This document shows, piece after piece, positions 60,832 through 64,000 of a stretch of 64,000 nucleotides of DNA; the stretch's first letter is position 1, and every line of letters starts with the position of its first letter. A program made the translations under genes and the position numbers. Below the pieces are notes generated by a model. It was not told the origin of the DNA and ran no database searches. It saw only the letters and a program-made list of their open reading frames with translations. The DNA is from Arctopsyche grandis (lineage: Eukaryota > Arthropoda > Insecta > Trichoptera > Hydropsychidae): assembly GCF_051622035.1 (NCBI RefSeq), contig NC_135359.1:21548001-21612000 (forward strand). Reading direction: 5' to 3'.

Positions 60832-63800
60832 TTAGATAATGTTTTCACAACACATAAATTTATTAAATAATGACATTTTCTTTCCGTATGTGATGATCAT
60901 ACTCTCTTGGACGCTGTTGACCATTTCTGTGTAAACTTTATGCCAATCACATTGTTCTAGTGGTCGTGTTATACTAAAATAATCAGCAATTTGATTATTA
61001 TATTTGACTGCAAGTGGGGAAAAGGGGAAAATAAAATGTTTTACCTATATACAAACTTCAACAAATATCTTGTATCCTCAATTTTTCTCATCATGACCAG
61101 ATTCTTTAGATATCCATTGACTAGTTTAATATCACAGAGCAAAGGTAAACTATCAGAATTAATCCACATCCGTAACATTTCTTTAACTTCAGTCCAGTCG
61201 AGGTTTAATATATTGAATTCTTCATCAGCTATATCTTTGGTTTTTGTATCACTATTTATGCTGGTAGTGTTTTCGTAATTTTTTTCAATTGAATTGGATT
61301 CTATCTGTGATGTAAAATTGCATAAATAATTAAACTGAAATGATAATATGGTGTGAATTGATGTAAATTTACTTACAGATTCTTTGTTATCCATTTGTTT
61401 GAGGCGTTTTAATTTTGTTTCTTTGTCATTTTTATCTATTTTATAATTCATCACTATTTCCTTCTTTATATCATCGGGTAAAGCATCAAAAACATCTTTA
61501 TCTATATTTTCCATCTGACAAAATTTTTTTTTTATGAAAATGGTACAATTTTGTATACAAAAGTGGCGAGAATGAATTACTTACGGTGAATAATGAAGAG
61601 TTATTAGTGCTGTTTTTTTCCGAAGAGAAAAAACCTTTGATTACATGGCTTTGTTCTGTATTATTTAACTTGTTAACAGAAGTTAAGTTCTTTGGAGGTC
61701 TACCTCTTCGTTTGCTCATTCCTAAGTTTAATGATTTGGGCTTATTTTTCATACTGTTCGAGTTTATTTTATTGATGGTAACGGTATCATTAATCTTATC
61801 GATTATATTATTGTCGAGTGAAGTGCCTGGATTATATCTATCAACATTTACATTTTCTATTTCTTTTGCAGCTTTTATACTAACCACAGGAAAAATAGCG
61901 TCTTGTTTTTGGCACATAAACTTTTTAATTCCTTTATTTTTTACATCAGCATTTTCTAATTTTGACATCTGAATAGATATTCCTCTTAAATCTTCAGGGT
62001 TAATATTCAACTTCTTGCTGATTTCTAAAATTCCTTTTGTAATTGCTTCGAGACTATTAGTAAGTTCAGGCAAATTGGTTGACTTGTTTACATTATCACA
62101 AACACCGTGTCCCATAAATTTCGCTGTTTCTGTGGGCGCATCAGCTGCGCGTACCATTAATTTAAGACTAAGTAATTTGCCGATGACTTTATTTTGTACC
62201 ATCCTTGTGTGAATTTCTTGACACAATTGTTTGAGAAACGTTTCACATTGAACATAATCCGTAAATCTGATGCCGTAGTTTACTCCAGCTGAAATCGATT
62301 TTCGTATCTACGAAACAAGCTAATATAAAAAAAAGACAAATACAGAAAACAATTTCAAGTCAAACGTTTAATTTACAGTGGTGAAACTTAATGGGACTGG
62401 ATCCTGTCCTCTGCAATGTTGATATAGAAGTTGACCAGTTTTGTTTCCAAAGTGCTGCTTCAAATAATTTAGATTTGATGACCATAGCGACTCGCATGTA
62501 GTGAAACCTAAGCTTTTCAATTTAAATTGCATCTGGCGGCCTATACCTGGAATGAAAATGATAATGTTTTAAGACTCCAAGACTTTATAAGATTTAAATT
62601 CGACAAAAATAGTGATTTTAGAAGTAACCTGGCATATCTCCCAAAGGAATCATAGCAAAATACACTTCCACTTCACTTTTAACTAAATGAAACTGTCCAT
62701 TTGGTTTGGCCTTTTTGGTAGCCAGCCTTGCCTATAAATATACATAATAGATAACTTACATAAATAAACTTTCTTTTTTATATTTGTTAATTCAAAGCTG
62801 TATTTGTGAAGTGATGAGAAAAATGTATTTACAATAAATGCAGCATTATTTACCCTTTGAATGCTGACCAACGCCGATTGGCGTTTTGCCAACAAGTCCA
62901 TAGGCCTGAAAAACGCCGATAGGCTTTGGTCAGCACTCGAGAATATTACCCACTAAGCCTTTTCAGGTAGCATTGAAAAAAAAGCATTGAACATGGGTCG
63001 TGTAATCCGTGTCATTCATTTGTCAACGTTTATAAAGACTGGTTTACACGGAATTTCTGAATTTATTACCATAGCAGAACTTCCTGATGGGAATCCCTAG
63101 CTGCTGAGTATTTTAGATTGTAAGCATTACATTTCAACAACAATGAAGAAGATGGAACTAGTTTTGGAAAAATACACTCAGTAATAGACTTCTTTTGCTT
63201 ATTTTATATTGTAGCAAGATATAATAGAGTCTAAACCAGAGAAATGTAATATTAATAGAAGTGGCTTTAGGTGTTCTTTTGTTGTCAAGTGACATTATGT
63301 CCACGGACAGATCTAAATAATTTTAGCATCAGTCGTATTTGACGCTTGGTGCTCGACGTATGTCCGATAAAAACTTCTCTGTTTGTTTATATTACTCACA
63401 AGCATCGGTATAAATTGCACAATACATTCACAAACACAATAAACAACATGGGATACATTTTTATAAGTAAATTGATCCGATTGTATTCCGTGCGATGTAG
63501 CGTATTTATAGAGACGTACTGTATAAAATTGACAACAATTATTTATTCGTAAGGGCTCCTCTATTCTTATTACATCTCTCTGGTCTAAACACACCTTTAC
63601 AAAACTCGATATCCTCGGCAGTAGTTATCTAGGGTTTGTTTGGATTAGCTAAAATTTTTACACCTGCTTTCTATTGGATTTCAAAATAATTCTAGTTGGA
63701 AATTTTCAGTGTGGCGGGCTGTCAACAGAAAAGACGTCAGCACTCAAGGGGTTAAATACCTGCAAACGATTTTCCCCAAATCCAGTAGAACAAGGACAGT

Positions 63801-63954
63801 CTGTTTTCTTCTTTATTTCATCTCTCAGTAGAGTAGCGAATTCTAAAGGCGATAGTTTGATATCATTAAGTAGTGATGTACAATCAACGTACATTTCATC
63901 GCATGAAACTGCCTCAATATCCAAAGTGTATCTACGGAACAACTCTTCAAATAT
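60832..63954 (-). CDS. Rev1: DNA repair protein REV1 (Y-family polymerase), 3' part
   Basis: Seven minus-strand exons visible: 63760-63954, 62629-62731, 62377-62546, 61585-62307, 61377-61514, 61045-61304, 60832-60973, 576 aa. The BRCT domain and the start of the polymerase lie beyond 64000. REV1 inserts dC opposite lesions and scaffolds polymerase zeta. Seen: palm motif EAVSCDEMYVD (catalytic acidic pair); LATKKAKPNGQFHL; helix-hairpin-helix LGDMPGIGRQM; little finger SAGVNYGIRF, ETAKFMGHGVCDN; an AT-hook-like KRRGRPPK in the linker; one ubiquitin-binding motif VFDALPDDIKKEIV; and the C-terminal domain (LLCDIKLVNGYLKNLV). The 61305-61376 intron could instead end at 61335 (42 nt). Confidence 0.92.
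62853..63751. mobile_element. Candidate piggyBac-like MITE in REV1 intron
   Basis: Left CCCTTTGAATGCTGACC and right (other strand) CCCCTTGAGTGCTGACG are similar ends. The right flank is TTAA (63752-63755) and the left flank TTTA (62849-62852), a possible decayed TTAA duplication. A hairpin around AACGCCGAT lies near the left end. The right end is four bases from the exon ending at 63760. Confidence 0.5.
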
Positions 63955-64000
63955 CTATATGCGTTTCAAATGTTATGATAGTTAATAAGGTGATGTACAT

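Noticed and set aside
61335-61376. 42-nt intron in REV1 (acceptor TTTCAG at 61335)
   Set aside because: In phase but very short; the next acceptor (61305) gives a more normal 72-nt intron, so I used that while noting the alternative.

Overview
This is a nuclear genomic window from an animal, almost certainly an insect. Genes have short exons with small AT-rich introns. The proteins match animal families such as cytochrome c1, RpL18, SNRK and NHE8. There are no operons, and the intergenic DNA is full of small inverted-repeat transposons and ACATACAT-like microsatellites. A moth or caddisfly (Lepidoptera/Trichoptera) is my best guess at order level, but that is weak inference. Gene calls rest on reading exons, splice sites and conserved motifs by eye; in each complete model the exon phases add up to an intact reading frame.

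Layout, left to right: the last exon of an unidentified gene (269-398, +); a LINE fragment split by a very young, non-coding LTR retrotransposon (879-5530); SYS1 (6071-6721, +); a MITE and a hAT element (7.3-8.8 kb); RpL18 (9525-10786, -); several MITEs (11-12.4 kb); a 15-PGDH-like short-chain dehydrogenase with a degenerate active site (13704-15526, +); LSM14/trailer hitch (18574-24830, -) with nested palindromic MITEs in an intron; cytochrome c1 (27328-32034, +); Uev1A (33792-35202, -); a TRIM-type LTR element (36404-37480); PRMT7 (37963-40933, +); more nested elements (42.3-44.4 kb); SNRK (44898-48379, +); a 4.9 kb gene-free stretch with two MITEs; NHE8 (53275-55849, -); a MITE cluster (56.2-57.1 kb); DLGAP5/HURP (57300-60602, +); and the C-terminal two-thirds or so of REV1 (60832-63954, -), which runs off the right edge.

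The genes are mostly unrelated housekeeping functions: Golgi trafficking, translation, mRNA storage and P-bodies, respiration, K63 ubiquitination, arginine methylation, LKB1-linked kinase signalling, ion exchange, spindle assembly and translesion DNA synthesis. One loose link is that Uev1A and REV1 both belong to DNA-damage tolerance. Several neighbours are head-to-head (RpL18/dehydrogenase, LSM14/cytochrome c1, Uev1A/PRMT7, NHE8/DLGAP5). DLGAP5 and REV1 are tail-to-tail with nearly touching polyadenylation signals.

The most notable items are: the LTR element (two 1065-bp LTRs with one difference seen) built from minisatellites inside a LINE; several MITEs with 9-bp target duplications, suggesting Mutator-like activity; two GC-AG introns; a dehydrogenase lacking the catalytic Ser and Lys; MITEs lying a few bases from splice donors of PRMT7 and REV1; and an AT-hook-like motif in REV1.
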